A stretch of 64,000 nt of DNA from Mantis religiosa (GCA_030765055.1 CM060953.1:23197687-23261686), one strand, 5' to 3'; positions 11,471-25,801 are shown, counted from the first letter of the stretch. The notes: a model not told the origin generated them from the letters alone. Program-made: numbers and translations.

Positions 11471-12349
11471 CATTTTTTTCTGTGCCGTAAGCCCTTTCTG
11501 AAATATTTGTCATAAATGGCTCGAATATGTTTGATATTGTTTCTCCACATATAGAGTTTCTCAATTTACATGCAAACTGCTCAGAATTTGAAGGACAGTA
11601 TATATTGTATAGCTCTTAAATATATATTTGATTACTGTCGCTCTTCCTGTCTCATATAACAAACTGTGTAATGCGCTATGTATCTGAAAGTGAAGTTTAC
11701 ATAGAAATAAGCTTTCGTAGGAATAACTTGTATATACACTAATGAAAGTACAGGGTCAAGAAAGTGACGCGAATGCAATCTCTTAGAAGAGAATTTCGTA
11801 CTATTAGCAGTAGACATGAATGCAAAAACAAAAGATAGATTTCATGGTATATTAGTGTCTTTCCTGGTAGTGTCATTCTCTCAACTATGAATGTTTGAAG
11901 TTCATAAAATGGGAAAGGAAATGCTATGAAACTTTGTTGATCGCTCGCAACCGATGAATGCTTACTAAATAGATTGTATCACCTATCTTTGCATTGCAAA
12001 CAGCTTGTTTGACATCATTCGAAGGCGAACATTAGCCAGTCATGGGAAATGGGAAGGATAGTAGCCAGGAAAAATACGTGACAGTAGGGCAAGGAGTGAG
12101 TGGGCTTAAGGACCCATCTGGGACAAGGACATAAGAGTCACAGTTTAGGTCCTTTACGAAACATAGGCCCTTGTGCTAGCTGGGATACAACAAGGCACGA
12201 TATATTTAATGTAGATAGTCAATTTGTTTATGACAATCATCTCATCGTAAGCTGCCTTATACCATTCTCCCCTTTTAGCCCTCCAGCGAGCAAAACAGCC
12301 CTCAAAAGCATGCAGTGTCTTTAGTACGGAGCTGTACAGCGATTTCTCT
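11471..12349. other. No gene recognised
   Basis: No recognisable coding or RNA gene. The 74-codon frame at 12100-12324 overlaps an antisense frame, and neither has a motif. Confidence 0.5.
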
Positions 12350-12532
12350 TCCCCAACGTAAGTCATATCGGACGATGTGTGAAACGATGTTCAACTGAGC
12401 CCAGGGTCCATAATGTTTTCAGTTACTCAACAATTATATTTCAGGATAAAATAAAACCCTGGAAGAAACCTTTTCCAGGTAAGTTACCCTGCCGAGATTG
12501 GAACTCGAAACCTCTTGAATGTTATAGAGACG
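12350..12532 (-). repeat. SINE-A, degraded copy
   Basis: On the minus strand the copy has a B-box region (GAGTTCCAATCTCGGC), GGTAACTTACCTGG, the tail block around CTGGGCTCAGTTGAACATC and CATCGTCCGATATGACTTAC. It is diverged, and the tRNA-like A-box half is lost beyond about 12532. Confidence 0.75.
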
Positions 12533-12759
12533 GCTATGTATTCTTGTGTGATTAGAAGACACTTGCAGTTTGGTGTTATCAAGTTCCCTGTATTGGAAGC
12601 AAGTTCTTTCATCAGGACTGGGTTTTGTTTACTACAGCTCTTTTTTTCTCTCTGGGCTAAGGAACGGCAATGCTGCTTCGTCAGCACCGTGCTAAATGTG
12701 TCCCCCTCCCTCGTCTATCACGGACTTCCAAGACAAAATGAGAGACGGGTTGTAAAGGT
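12533..12759. other. No gene recognised
   Basis: A short intergenic stretch between a SINE-A relic and a mariner relic; overlapping frames of 67 and 83 codons are not recognisable. Confidence 0.4.
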
Positions 12760-12995
12760 GTTATGACCTCCGGGATATACCGGAATGTCACATAGTCTCC
12801 TTGTAACTCTACACACTTCTCCCAGCGATGCTCCCATCTCTGTAACCCGTCCAAATAGTATTCGGCGTTTTTCTCTACAAATAATTGTTCACCAAGGTGA
12901 TTGCCTCTTCAGTTGACGAAAATCTCTTCTTCAACCCCTTGAGCTGCGGAATGGGACACAAAAGGTCTACCTGGAAGCTCATTTTACTGATGGAC
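12760..12995 (-). pseudogene. Mariner transposase C-terminal relic
   Basis: Conceptual translation of the minus strand gives LKGLKKRFSSTEEAITLVNN, then, after a frame change near a stop at about 12874, a stretch with EYYLDGLQRWEHRWEKCVEL and GDYV. This is the usual C-terminal end of mariner transposases (a DG-x-x-KL-x-x-RWDKCI-x-x-GDYVEK-type ending). Only the last 70 or so codons remain, the catalytic domain is absent, and frame changes show it is dead. The mariner pseudogene at 31845 ends similarly, but the two are not close copies. Confidence 0.7.
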
Positions 12996-13214
12996 AGATC
13001 CACTCTGCCCAGGGTGTCTGTCATACGTGACTTCATATTGCAATTTTTGACAAAGACTGCAGTGTTTTGGCTTGACACACTTAGGTATACTATTGGCAAC
13101 TAACCAAAGATCATATTCCAAAACATATTAGCAAGGTTTAGTTGAAGAAATCGTGCAATTTTTAATAATCCTGTCCAAAAGTTGACATGTGACATACCTC
13201 TATACCTATGTGGT

Positions 13215-13328
13215 AGCTTTCCTGTGTTTTCGCTCATCCTATAAGCTGTATGGGACCCCTGGCTCATTTAAGCATCATTTCACCAATTTCGTCTGATAAG
13301 ACGTAACATTCGACGACTAAAATAAATA
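13215..13328 (+). repeat. SINE-A, 3' half only
   Basis: The tail blocks CTGTATGGGACCCCTGGCTC, TTTAAGCATCATTTCACC and ATAAGACGTAACATTCGACG are present without the tRNA-like head, as in a 5'-truncated insertion. It ends in AAAATAAATAA. Confidence 0.7.
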
Positions 13329-13844
13329 AGTAGAATGTGAATATTTGAAACAGATTTCCTAACTTGTCTATGCAGTATTACTGTCAAATTATTAATATAT
13401 GGTGGACAGTTTAAATCACTTTGGGAGGAAATTAATTTCTTCTCCTTTTTTAATTAATTGTCAAAATTTCTGCTCTGAATCTGAATATCGATTGTTAAAT
13501 GCAATATACAGAAAACAAACCAAATATTATTCTTAGAGGCACTGCTTTAAATTTGAGTATGTTTAACATTCAGAAAGAGTTCAATATATTATCCAGAATT
13601 GCCTAGACCAAAACATAAAATTTAATTAATGGTTTGGTTAGCTGAAAACTTCAGCCTACACAAGGCATGTGCTGAAATGTTAATTTGCATTCACTGACCT
13701 AAAGTGTTAATGATGAAATATTGGATTTAAACAACCCGCAATGATTTTAGTCGCTACTGGAATATGCTATTTGTAAATCAATTTGAGAAAGTCTTGTGGT
13801 TAACCAGGAAAATTTGTGTTGGGAAATTATACCTATGTCATGCT
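13329..13844. other. No gene recognised
   Basis: AT-rich DNA, no repeat family of this window detected. Confidence 0.5.
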
Positions 13845-13960
13845 GGCATGTTGCCATGGTAGCCAGTTGGCTGGAGCAACAGCATGGTAGTCGAAGAAGA
13901 TCCATGATTCACATCTCGGTTTTTTTTTTCAGTCTAATCCTATCTTTCCAAGAATAAATA
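13845..13960 (+). repeat. Family-B tRNA-related repeat, diverged
   Basis: The order GGCATGTTGCCATGGTAGCC, then GGCTGGAGCAACAGC, ATTCACATCTCGG and a T run leading to CAGTCTAATCCTATCTTTCC follows family B (compare 4671-4945), but identity is low and the landmark GGCATTGAATTTTTCAG is largely replaced by T. Assignment is tentative. Confidence 0.45.
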
Positions 13961-14029
13961 TTGTCCTCCACCTTGGAGAATACCGAATATGCAACTAAAT
14001 TTGCACATCACAGCTTAGAAATCTCATAC

Positions 14030-15040
14030 AGATGCATCTACATATTAACAGCTGTTTCAAGAAATAACTAATAACTACCCCAACTATACATACATCTACA
14101 CTGATGGCTCCAAAACGGATAACGGCAATGGATGCGCTGTAATTACCCCGACAGGAAGCTTCACTTGAAACGTCCTAATCATTATTCCATATTCTCCTGC
14201 AAATTTTCTGCACTTAAGCTAGCTTTGACATACATAATCCAATCTAGTGAGAGTAGATTTCTTATAATGTCTGATTCATTAAGTTCTCTCCAAGGCTCAA
14301 AGACCAATCGACTGACCTTCAACTACTTCAAGATATCCACAGTCTTTATTTGATTGCTCTAAATAAACAGAAAATTGTTACTTTTATGTGGGTACCTTAC
14401 ACTGCGGCATTAAGGGAAATGAAGAAGCGGACGAAGCTGCTAAAGAAGCAAGTCAACTAACAGAACAATTACAAAATACTTCTCCAGAGTAATAAATACA
14501 AAATGGAAACAGATCTGGAATCAATCGTCTCCAGTTACATAGTTATATATGGTAAGGAAAGAGGACACTAGCTCTTCCCCTGTCTACTCTCTTAGCAGGA
14601 AGGAGCAAGTCTCGGTATTGGTCATACAATGTTAACCAACTCAACACCCGCCTCACAGTAAACCATCTCCTCACAGCTTCATCACATCACTGGAGACTTG
14701 TCCACCATTCTGAACATGCCATCCAACGTCAAACACGTACTGCTATTCCTCAAAACTACAAACTTCTATACGAAAATCTAATTCTAAGGATACCAATTTA
14801 GAATATACATAAGTTATTATACAACAAATTGACTGTCTAAATACTACTGTTCTACTGATTGTTATTCAGAACTTTATCCTTATGATTTACAGATACTGAA
14901 TACCTTTGTCATATTGGTTTTTTATTTATTTCATGTTTTTGTTTAAATAATTGTAACCAATTTATGATATATACAAAATAGTCGCGATATAAACTAGTTC
15001 TTAAAGTGACTCTAAATGAATAAATTAAAAAAAGAATATT
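14030..15040 (+). pseudogene. Non-LTR retrotransposon relic with RNase H domain
   Basis: Translation around 14080-14160 reads YIYTDGSKTDNGNGCAVITP, the first RNase H motif (catalytic Asp in TDGS). The frame then shifts and FLIMSDSLSSLQG (14257-14295) supplies the SDS motif. After further frame changes, GIKGNEEADEAAKEASQ (14400-14455) gives the last motif (Asp in EEAD). The second-motif glutamate expected in an AEL context is not seen in FSALKLAL. Reverse transcriptase is absent, so this is a 5'-truncated copy of an RNase H-bearing LINE (I, LOA or similar clade; not resolved). The probable 3' end is near the A-rich run at 15027-15035. Stops and shifts make it non-functional. Confidence 0.7.
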
Positions 15041-15339
15041 TGTTTAAAGTTCATAATGAAACAGACGGTCGACAAAGTGACCGAAGCCAATGAAACAATA
15101 TTAGAATACGTTTCTTTTACCATATATGATGGTTCTAGAGGTACATTATAGGACTCAATGTCCCTTCACAAATACAAATTGTATATTAGAACTACTAAAA
15201 ACGTAGGTAAAATATCCAAATATTAAACTCAAGGTCCGATTCGAGGGTGTGCCGATATAATGTGCAATGTTTTAAGTTGGTGAATGCAAGCTGCGTTTTT
15301 ATTTATGGACATTCCTTAACTGCTGTGGTTCTCAGCCTC
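15041..15339. other. No gene recognised
   Basis: Short AT-rich interval between the LINE relic and a family-C repeat. Confidence 0.4.
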
Positions 15340-15580
15340 CCATTATACACTGGGAGTAAAAGACCACTTAATTTTGCTCATAGGCATCCTTATAGACTTG
15401 AGTTTCCTTTACGTTCCATAAATATAAGAAACGAGACCATCGACTTTACTTCCCTTCCGAACGAAGCCGTGCTAAGGAGCTTTACTCACGAAAAAAATGC
15501 ATTGCGCTCCTCCGGGTTTAAACCCACGACCCCTGCAACCAGGACCATTTACAGAACCACCCCTGTGTATACAAACGTCG
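15340..15580 (-). repeat. Family-C tRNA-related repeat
   Basis: This copy and the one at 61355-61525 share, in the same order on the plus strand, GTTCCATAA, GACTTTACTTCCCTTCC or its variant, GAAGCCGTGCTAAGGA, CTTTACTCACGAAAA and CGCTCCTCCGGGTTTAAACC. Read on the minus strand, GTGGGTTTAAACCCGG is a B-box-like element after a GGTTGCAGGGGTCG tract, suggesting a tRNA-derived head. Open frames here (15247-15588, 15497-15757) are incidental. Confidence 0.6.
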
Positions 15581-18029
15581 AGATGTGACTCAGAGTTGGT
15601 ACATTTCGTCGACAAGGATTTAACAACGGCACATGATCGTTGTAAAACGTTCTTTATGCTGACAGAAGTGGAAATGCGAACAAGATTTCCTCCCCGTCAT
15701 CCACATTTATGGCAACCTCAGATGAAACGGCCCAATAAACCTAAGTTTCAAAGATAAACCTCTCCAGTTCTCAATCCAGTCCCAGTGTCACGGACCAAGG
15801 GGAGTTACAATCCCGAACAATTGCTGAAAATGACAAAGGGGGAATTTTTATTTTCACAGAGGTATCTCCATACGGATATAGCTCCTTAAACAAAAGAAAT
15901 TCACTGCAAATAGGTATACGATCGGACACATCGATAAAACAGACTCTGTCATTTTGATATGTTTTCAAATTATACGCCAAATCTTAAAAATAAATACAAT
16001 ATCTAATACATCCTTATTAGGTATTATATTTATCATGCCTCTAATTTATATAAGGTTCCAGGAGATAGGAGCTCTACAGAACTGTGATATTTCAAGGTTT
16101 TAGAATCTAACTTCACATAAATTTCTCTACTTTTATAGCGAAAACAAAATTATAGCGAACACTTATTCCTAGATTTACAGTTAATCGAAATAAACGTTAT
16201 CTTATTAGCAATTTTATTGTAGGTACAAGGGAATAGGGATATATTCCCTACTTATTAAACGTAGCCAGGAAACAAAAATCGTGCGTGTTGAATTCACATG
16301 AACTTCTTTTCTCGGTCTTCTAAAACATTCTTATTCCCTTCTTCATTTTAATTGAAGTAAACATTCATTATGTAGTACCTTTCTGGTATTGGAAAACGCC
16401 TTACACTAAATCAGGCATTTTAAAAATAAGTCGATATATAAAGGCTTGACATTCCATACCCTGAATGAACACGAGCAAAAATTAACAGCTATTTTCCTTT
16501 TGAACTTTTCTACGGTACATACAAACGATATTTCTCTACCCACTATCCCATAAGCTATGTAGTTTGCGGCAAACCCGCATACCATTGTTAAATTGATGAG
16601 CTATGAGTTCACTTATCCTCAGGTGTATGGTTGTAGGAATTGGATTTTGGTGGTTGTTGGCTACTCAGTCGTATTAATAACACGTTCTTTATTGCAGAAT
16701 TATTTGGTTTAATTCCAACTAAGTTTGCTTATCGACTTGGATCAGTGACCACCTTTTAGTAAAATTCCTAACAAATTCAATTTTACTGGAAACCCTGGAT
16801 TACTTGTTTAAAGTTACTTCCGCGTGGTTTCTATTTCTTCTTTATACGGCGACTACTTTGCTCTAATAAACTTCTAATGTTGCTTCCACCTACGCTGGTT
16901 GCGCTATTCTTAACTTCCCTACATTTCAGACTTATAAATCTTCGCTTTTCTTCTTAATGCGCATGAACACGTCCTTCCTGTCGTAGTATAACCTTTTAAG
17001 TAAATTTTTCTTACTTCACGATTCACTTCGAACCTTATTCTGATCCCCTCTCTAAGTTTATGGCATGACCAAACTAGCTCACCCTTCTCAAATGTTACAT
17101 TATTATTGGTTTCTCATTTATTTCGAATTTTCGCATTGGTTTGCAAAACTCATCTAACTCATTGACGTTCAACCCACCCTGAGTTGGGGAACGCCTACCC
17201 TGAGTTGTTTGTAACGGTATACCTCGTTATCAAATCAGCAGAGTAAATCTCTTTAGCGTTCATGCTCAACTGTATTTTGAAAGCCCTTTGTCCCAACACA
17301 TTCCTGGCTGAAAGTATACTATAGTTCTCAGACATTGAACTTTTCCTTGCACAAAGAAGGTAACGGTCCTTCCTTCCTGTCTCTCCGAAATGTACAGATT
17401 TTTACAAGAATATTTTCTCTTTCTTTCTTGGCTGCTAGTATATATGCTATATTAAATTATATTCTTCCCTTCTTATTCTTTAAATCAACCGCTATTTTAA
17501 TCATTACATTCTAATTTCATATTATTATAACAAGATTTTTATATTAGTTTAGCAAAGCATTTTTATTAATTTATCTTATTTTTTAATCGTTTGATTTCGA
17601 TTAATTCGCCTCCTAATCGCTGCCTGATATTGCGGTTACAAGTTTATGTACAGTACGCAACTACAACTAAATCTTTTGTCTGCTTCATATTCTTATTAGT
17701 TACAAGAAGAATTTAATCTGTTCCATACAAAACGTTTGGTTGTTATGGAAGCAGCTTAATCGCTGTCTTATTATATTTTGAGTTACGAGGTCTGCTAATA
17801 TGGTCGAGCTCAAAATAAAGATTGAGAAAGAATGCAGCAGTGACTGAAATGTCAATAAGAATTCACGATGGCAAAAACGGATGTGCTGTCGTAACATCTG
17901 AGTACCACATCATATACCTACATTACCACACTTCTATTCTGTGTTTTCTTGTGAGTAATATACAGTGAAAAAGGCGCTTAAATACATTTTCGAATCAAAT
18001 GACAAAAAATTCGTTGTTTTCTGATTCGA
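15581..18029. other. No gene recognised
   Basis: About 2.4 kb without a recognisable gene. Around 17165-17215 CACCCTGAGTTG and TACCCTGAGTTG occur 30-odd bases apart, a small local duplication. Minus-strand frames at 15771-15980 and 17700-17897 are short and unrecognised. Confidence 0.5.
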
Positions 18030-18775
18030 TTAGCACCGATGGCTCTGAAAAGTAAATCTTTGTCTCTCTCCCTCATTGAAGACATACACACCCTCTGTAA
18101 CGAAATATATAAAAGGAATATAGAAGTAGAAATGGCACGGATACCATCGTATACGGGTATTACAGGGAATGAAGCAGTAGATGAAGCAGCCAAAGGAGCT
18201 ACGAGGCATTCTGTATCAGATAAAACTATTGCTACCCTTCACCAAGATCTTATCAGGAACATAAAAATTAAACTACATGAACACTAGCGTCATAAATGGT
18301 TATTAGAAAATACCACAACAAAAATATTTGAAATAGTGAAAAAATCAAGAGTTCGACATCCCATTACACTCCTCAAAAGAACGGAGCAAATTGTCATTTC
18401 CCGTCTGAGGATAGGGCATTCTAGACTCACACAATCATATCTGCTCACCAAGACTGAACCACCACAATGCAGAGAATGTAATACAAGACAATCTATCAGA
18501 CACATAACAACAGAGTACCCGCTTTATTAAAAAAACAGGGAGTTGCACAACCTTCCACCAGAACTCCACACAGTTTTGTCAGAAGCCAGCAACATAGAGA
18601 ACCTCATACGCTTCATCAAATCCATAAATCTGTCAACCAAATTGCAATTAAAGTAATGTAATACATATGTTTTTATCCATTGTTACATGTATCATGTATT
18701 TAAATCTATGTCGTCGCAATAAGACCTCTGTAGTCAAGCGACTTAAAATAAAGCATTAAAATAATGAATTCACGC
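18030..18775 (+). pseudogene. Non-LTR retrotransposon relic: RNase H end and C-terminal zinc-knuckle region
   Basis: The first open piece (18039-18287) contains ARIPSYTGITGNEAVDEAAK, the last RNase H motif (Asp in AVDEA). After stops, a second piece (18336-18530) reads VISRLRIGHSRLTQSYLL and PPQCRECNTRQSIRHI, the RLRxGH and CxxC...H signature at the C-terminus of RNase H-bearing LINE polyproteins; the last expected cysteine of the knuckle is Tyr (TTEYPLY). A further open tail runs to about 18654. The 3' end, AATAAAGCATTAAAATAATG, falls near 18768. The copy is 5'-truncated and has several stops. It seems a different subfamily from the 14-15 kb relic. Confidence 0.75.
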
Positions 18776-20396
18776 TTCCACTAAGCCACTCCGTATTGCA
18801 AATGGAAAGTATTTTGAACACGTTAAATTAAATTTTCATTTGCTACAGTAAATTATGGAGAAAATTACAGAAAGCAAAATGCTAGTATTTTAAACACAAA
18901 CAACAATGTGATGGATTACGTAGTGATACATTTATGAGACTCCTGACTACAAAACCAATAATATAAATGTGGTACCATTACGCACAGCCCAGCAGCGTGT
19001 TGAAAATTGTTTTCCCCAACCCCTGTGTTCACCTGACCGCAGCGCTACGTGGCTCCACCACGTAATGTTACAAGAACAGGGCAATTTCAAGGTCCTCGCA
19101 GCTGATACCTGTTAATACAGACCCATCTTTCTCTTTTAATGGTTAACTATCTTTCTATATAGATCTTCGGTATTGCAAGTTGTTATCACATTGGTTGTTT
19201 CTGTTAACTGTTTCCAGTGAACTAATAATAACTGGGTCCAACTAATGCACTGGTCAGGAACACAATATTTGTTACATTTAGTTTTGGCTAGTATAGCTAT
19301 TTATGCGATAAGCTACTAAAGCTTTTGTGAACGTAGTGCATAAAATAATTTTAGAAAAAGCTACCTAAATTGTACTAAATACAATAAACATAAGTACTAC
19401 ATAAATTAAAGGCCATAGTCATTTGGTGACATATTCCCACTTGAATCCTACGTTACGAACCATACCAAGGTAATGTTGACCATAACAATACAAGATACTA
19501 ATGTAGATGGCAGTGCTTATTCTGAGCAATTTTTATAAACCACAAGCTGGTGGAGTAAAAACTTACAGGAACTTACAATGCAAGCCAGAAATTGATATGC
19601 TGCCAGCACCACCACATTGCAGTTAAATACTAAGCAAATTTAACGGCGTTTCTTTAGTGAACGAACATGTGATACCGTCTTGTTTACATGAAAAACGCAG
19701 TCATTGCAACATCTCAACTATGGTCGGACCATTTATTGCGTTGACTTTCACTGCAGGAAGCCCATTTTATGAACACACTCTCATTGTATACTTTTATAAT
19801 TTGCATTTTAAAATTAAATTGATTATTATAGAAGTATTAAATGGGTGCTATTTTAAAATACACAAACGCCCGCCCATTAAACAGTGCTTAATGCCTGCTC
19901 TTATTGCTTATACCACAAGCAGCACATACTAATTAATAATCAGTATTAATTTGGGAGCACGTAGGATTATAGATTTATTAGTAGGATTCCTTGAATTTTC
20001 GTTTGTTTGTTAACGTTACTGCCGTTTGCCAGGATCATATCAGTGCTGCCAGTGTGTCGGAATTTCGGCCTGCAGGAATTATTTTACATGGCAGTAAGTC
20101 CCTTTTTAGTACTCTTAGAACCAACGGTTTGGGCTGGGTGTGAACCCATGATTGAGCCCTCAGACTAATACACACGAAGCCTTGAACAGACTTGCTGCAT
20201 GTTTCGTAGCAAAGTCCCCAAAACGCACCCTTTAAATATTTAAATAACTAATCAACTTTATGCGTCTCATTACCATTCTGTAAACACGACTAAGGTCTGT
20301 CCATAATGGAATGATTCATCAAACAGTATGGTCAATCACGTCCATCACAAAGGACTGCGTCAACATTCTATCTGGTGGCCATCTTTACCAGGTGCA
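18776..20396. other. No gene recognised
   Basis: No protein or repeat family is recognised in this 1.6 kb. The 91-codon frame at 19657-19932 has no motif. Confidence 0.5.
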
Positions 20397-22827
<2,431 letters not shown>

Positions 22828-23064
22828 TTAATTTACGTCCTTTAACTTTTTTTAAAGTCACATCGGACTATGAATGGAATGGGTGAAATGATGCTCAAAT
22901 GGGTCCAGGGTCCATGGAGCTTAGAATTACCCAACATTCGTCTTTTAGGATAAGGGAAAACTCCGAAAATACCTTATCCAGGTAAGTCACCCTGTCCGTG
23001 ATTCGAACTCGGGACCTCCTAAACGTGAGGCAGATACGCTACCATCTACGCTACCGAGGCGGGC
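22828..23064 (-). repeat. SINE-A, near full length
   Basis: On the minus strand it starts GCCCGCCTCGGTAGCG, has the exact A box TAGCGTAGATGG, the B box GTTCGAATC and the usual body, and ends in AAATTAAAAAA. A short TAGAG occurs at both flanks (22817-22821 and 23065-23069), a possible but weak target duplication. The body has a small T-rich alteration near 22845-22855. Confidence 0.9.
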
Positions 23065-23689
23065 TAGAGAAATCTGTAGCAGGTGGAATACACAAAGACT
23101 TAGCGGCTTTTTTGTTTTGCTTTGAAATTTGGAATTCATTTTCCAGTAATTGAGATAGAGAAGGTGACAAATCTTCATTGTGATATACAGTGATTTCTTC
23201 ACAGGAACTGTTAACTAACAATGGATCTGACACACGATTATTTTCTAGTATAATGTTACTGTACAAGTACCACATTCTTGAAAATTTCTCTTGCATTGTA
23301 ATGTTCTACTTGCGACATTAATATTTTGGGATTTTAAAATAAAATAAAAATTGTCTAGTAATTTTTATTTTGGAAGTATCGTTCGATGTCTATAACAGTG
23401 TCAAAGACCCATACCTAGTTATAACAGACCTTAGAATCTCATAGAATCACCAGAAATAGCTGAATATCGACATGCCTTCAAAACAACCACGAAGCGTTGA
23501 ATAATTGGAACCGTTCTTGGAAACGGCTTGTCACTTGCGAAACAGATAGTGCCTTAGCTGGTGCGTAGGCGAGTATATGACGCCTGCCGAAAGAGAGAAA
23601 GAAAGAGACAGATAGATATGTGGAAGTTCCTCCTTTACTGATGCCGTCTTGATTGTTACCGAGCGTTCAACTAATTTCTTGAACAATGA
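23065..23689. other. No gene recognised
   Basis: No recognisable coding sequence. A GAAAGAGAGA-type purine patch lies at about 23590-23612. Confidence 0.5.
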
Positions 23690-24115
23690 GTGGAGGTATA
23701 AAAACGCCGCGGCAAGTCGTTCCGATCAACAATGCCTATCTGACTCAAACTCCAGCTGCATCGGGCGATCATTCCACCTATGATTCTGTACGGCTGTGAG
23801 ATCTGGGAAACAGTGGCTAATACCACTTTCGTCAGGCTCCAGACGCTGCAGAACAAAGCACTTCGCATCATATACGATACAGACTGGAGATTCCCTGCTC
23901 ATATCCTACATGAGCACTCCCAGATCCCGTACATTGTCGATGTCATCCGCGACAGGGCACGATCAATGTACGACAAAATCCAAATTCACCCCAACCCTTT
24001 AGTGAACTCCCTGGGCAGGTATGACCAGAGGGATCAAAGACGCTTGCCATCCTTCAGACTACCAAGAGACGTCTTGGAGCCCCTTGGTTAACCCAAGAGA
24101 AACCCCAGAAGTCTC
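23690..24115 (+). pseudogene. Jockey-type LINE ORF2 C-terminal fragment (first of two)
   Basis: The open piece 23780-24091 (104 codons) reads MILYGCEIWETVA, FVRLQTLQNKALRIIYDTDW and IPYIVDVIRDRARSMYDKI: the carboxy end of a jockey-clade reverse transcriptase protein after the RT domain. In-frame sequence just upstream (LKLQLHRAIIPP, from about 23744) continues the same protein before a TGA. Everything upstream, including the RT catalytic region, is missing. The same protein region recurs at 24745-25076, so two 3' ends of related LINEs lie in tandem. Confidence 0.8.
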
Positions 24116-24370
24116 TAGGATCAATTTTTACGCCTGATGGATCAAGCGATATACAACCCGTAACCAAAACGGGGGAACGCTTAAGTGCAGCTGCCTATGA
24201 GAATTAAACAAGGGCATCCCATTCCAAATTCCCAAAAAATTCAGACACCCCAGCAGAACATGAAACCAATTAGCTCATTTCGCAGGTTAAGCCGCAAATC
24301 GGCTAGGTACTGCGGCATAAGACACCCGGACGGGAAAAAAGAAAAACAGCCCCGCCCGACTAGGACTACC
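24116..24370 (+). other. Junction between two LINE fragments, origin unclear
   Basis: The 255 bases between the end of the first jockey-type fragment and the start of recognisable RT sequence are GC-moderate and open in one frame (part of 24185-24937). The translated residues are basic and Gln/Pro-rich and do not match the RT palm that should precede the YADD motif. Part may be the 3' untranslated region of the first copy; part may be scrambled RT sequence. Confidence 0.4.
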
Positions 24371-25076
24371 TCTGGACCTCTAGAACAGGCAGTTTTAATG
24401 GCACAATACGCTGACGACGTGTTTCTGTTCTGCAAGGACAAACACATCCTCAGAGCCTTCAACCCCATTCAAAGACATATCCGCCTAACACAACAGTGGT
24501 GCCGGCGTTGGCGGATGTCCGTAAATCCGGACAAAAGCCACGTCATACTCTTTACAAAGCGCCACACCCCCGCAGACTGCCCCAATTTCAGCTACCGAGG
24601 TCGAAGGATAGAGTGGTCTAACTCTGTCCAGTACCTAGGAGTAAACTTGGACAGAGGTCTAACTTTTCGCCGACACATCAGGGACCTTTCGGCGAAGGTA
24701 CGGGGAGTAATCGCTTCCCTGTATCCAATGCTGGGGTCGACCTCGATGCCAGTTGGTATGAAGTTGTATCTCTTCCGAGCGCTGGTAATCCCGGTGATGT
24801 TATATGCCTGCGAGATCTGGGGCATGGCAGCAGACAGCTGGATAGCATGGCTTCAACGTACACAGAATAGAGGACTACGGTCTATCTATTCTGTGGGACG
24901 TTATTTCCCTACTAGGTCTTCCATACGTGGAGGATGAAATTAGGCGTTGGGCTTCAAAATTAATACGCAAGTTTACCAGAAGCGCCCTTGTCAGATCATT
25001 GGGAAATTATGACCCCTTTAGACGCCGATCTAGACTGCACCGGGTCCCCCGTATGGCATGCGGGCACCCTAGATAA
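24371..25076 (+). pseudogene. Jockey-type LINE reverse transcriptase fragment (second of two)
   Basis: The open frame ending at 24937 carries MAQYADDVFLF, with the RT catalytic YADD box. It continues with RWRMSVNPDKSHVILFTKR, VQYLGVNLDRGLTFRRHI, then LFRALVIPVMLYACEIWG and WLQRTQNRGLRSI. These are the palm end, thumb and C-terminal blocks of jockey-clade ORF2 proteins. A frameshift near 24915 moves the coding into another frame (LPYVEDEIRRWASKLIRKF) that ends at a TAA at 25074-25076. Endonuclease and the N-terminal RT blocks are missing, so the copy is 5'-truncated and dead. It parallels the fragment at 23690-24115 but is not a recent duplicate of it. Confidence 0.85.
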
Positions 25077-25399
25077 CACAGGAGCTAATCCCATCAGCAG
25101 CTAAAGCTAAGCTCCTCATAATTCTTCTAAGCTGTTTGGCATCAAAACTTTTCCCCAACTAAAATTTAAACAAAAACTAAAGATTTGGGTGCAAAGTACT
25201 GCATCCTCCCCTTCAACCCGAAGGTACTTCTGTAACCTGTAAATTAACTCAAAACCAAAAGACCTACACCACCTTCATCCTACAAACTTCAATTCTAAAT
25301 CCTACCTTCGGTAAAACCCTTAACGGGTGGGCACTCAGCAAAAACCTTCGGGCTGTACACAGCCAGCCAGCATGAGCGAGTGAGCGAGCGAGCCAACAG
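25077..25399 (+). repeat. Probable 3' untranslated tail of the second LINE fragment
   Basis: This stretch follows the RT frame directly and includes CCAGCCAGCATGAGCGAG and a GAGCGAGTGAGCGAGCGAG tract. No A tail or target duplication marks its end. It may instead contain the start of the LTR-like piece that follows. Confidence 0.45.
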
Positions 25400-25647
25400 G
25401 CAGTTTTTGATCATTGTGTGAGTTGTGTGGACATTTGAACTATATCGAGTCGCAAGTTGAGAACTGATAATCGTGTAGTGATTTGAAAGTGAGTTCCTTT
25501 GTTTGTTTACGTGTGGTGAAGCAACGAGAGACTCTGTCGGTGTATGTTACGTCATCCTGGGCTCTACAAAGTGTTTCTACTAGAAATAAAGAGCATTTTG
25601 AATTTCTGTAAACTAGACTTTTAATTTTACGAGCCCACAAAGTCACA
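25400..25647 (+). mobile_element. LTR trace (3' part) related to the gypsy element that follows
   Basis: The end of this segment (AATAAAGAGCATTTTGAATT ... ACTAGACTTTTAATTTTACG, AGCCCACAAAGTCACA, ending 25647) aligns with the end of the gypsy LTR at 25874-26419 read on the minus strand (AATAAAGAACATTG ... ACTGGACTTTTCATTTCACG, AACCCACAAAGTCACA). It carries a polyadenylation-type AATAAA at about 25585 and ends in CA. The 5' boundary cannot be fixed. It is probably the 3' part of a solo LTR of a related family in plus orientation. Confidence 0.55.
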
Positions 25648-25801
25648 GTATATATGCCACGTACATATTTAGCTATTATTTTAATGTATCATTAGAAAGT
25701 CTTCTGGAAAATTAAAAGATTAGAAAAATATTATTTGTTGAGAGTGAGTTAGGCACGTTCTTTAAATTCTTCGCGTTTTATTTTTAGAAGATACTGAACT
25801 T
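25648..25801. other. Unassigned spacer between the LTR trace and the gypsy insertion
   Basis: About 150 AT-rich bases. The sequence after 25801 is duplicated beyond the gypsy element; this part is not. Confidence 0.4.

Noticed and set aside
15247..15757. Overlapping 113- and 86-codon frames
   Set aside because: They overlap a family-C repeat and show no protein family features.
20125..20200. tRNA-like antisense segment (GGTGTGAACCCATGATTGAGC)
   Set aside because: Weak B-box resemblance, no second copy in the window.
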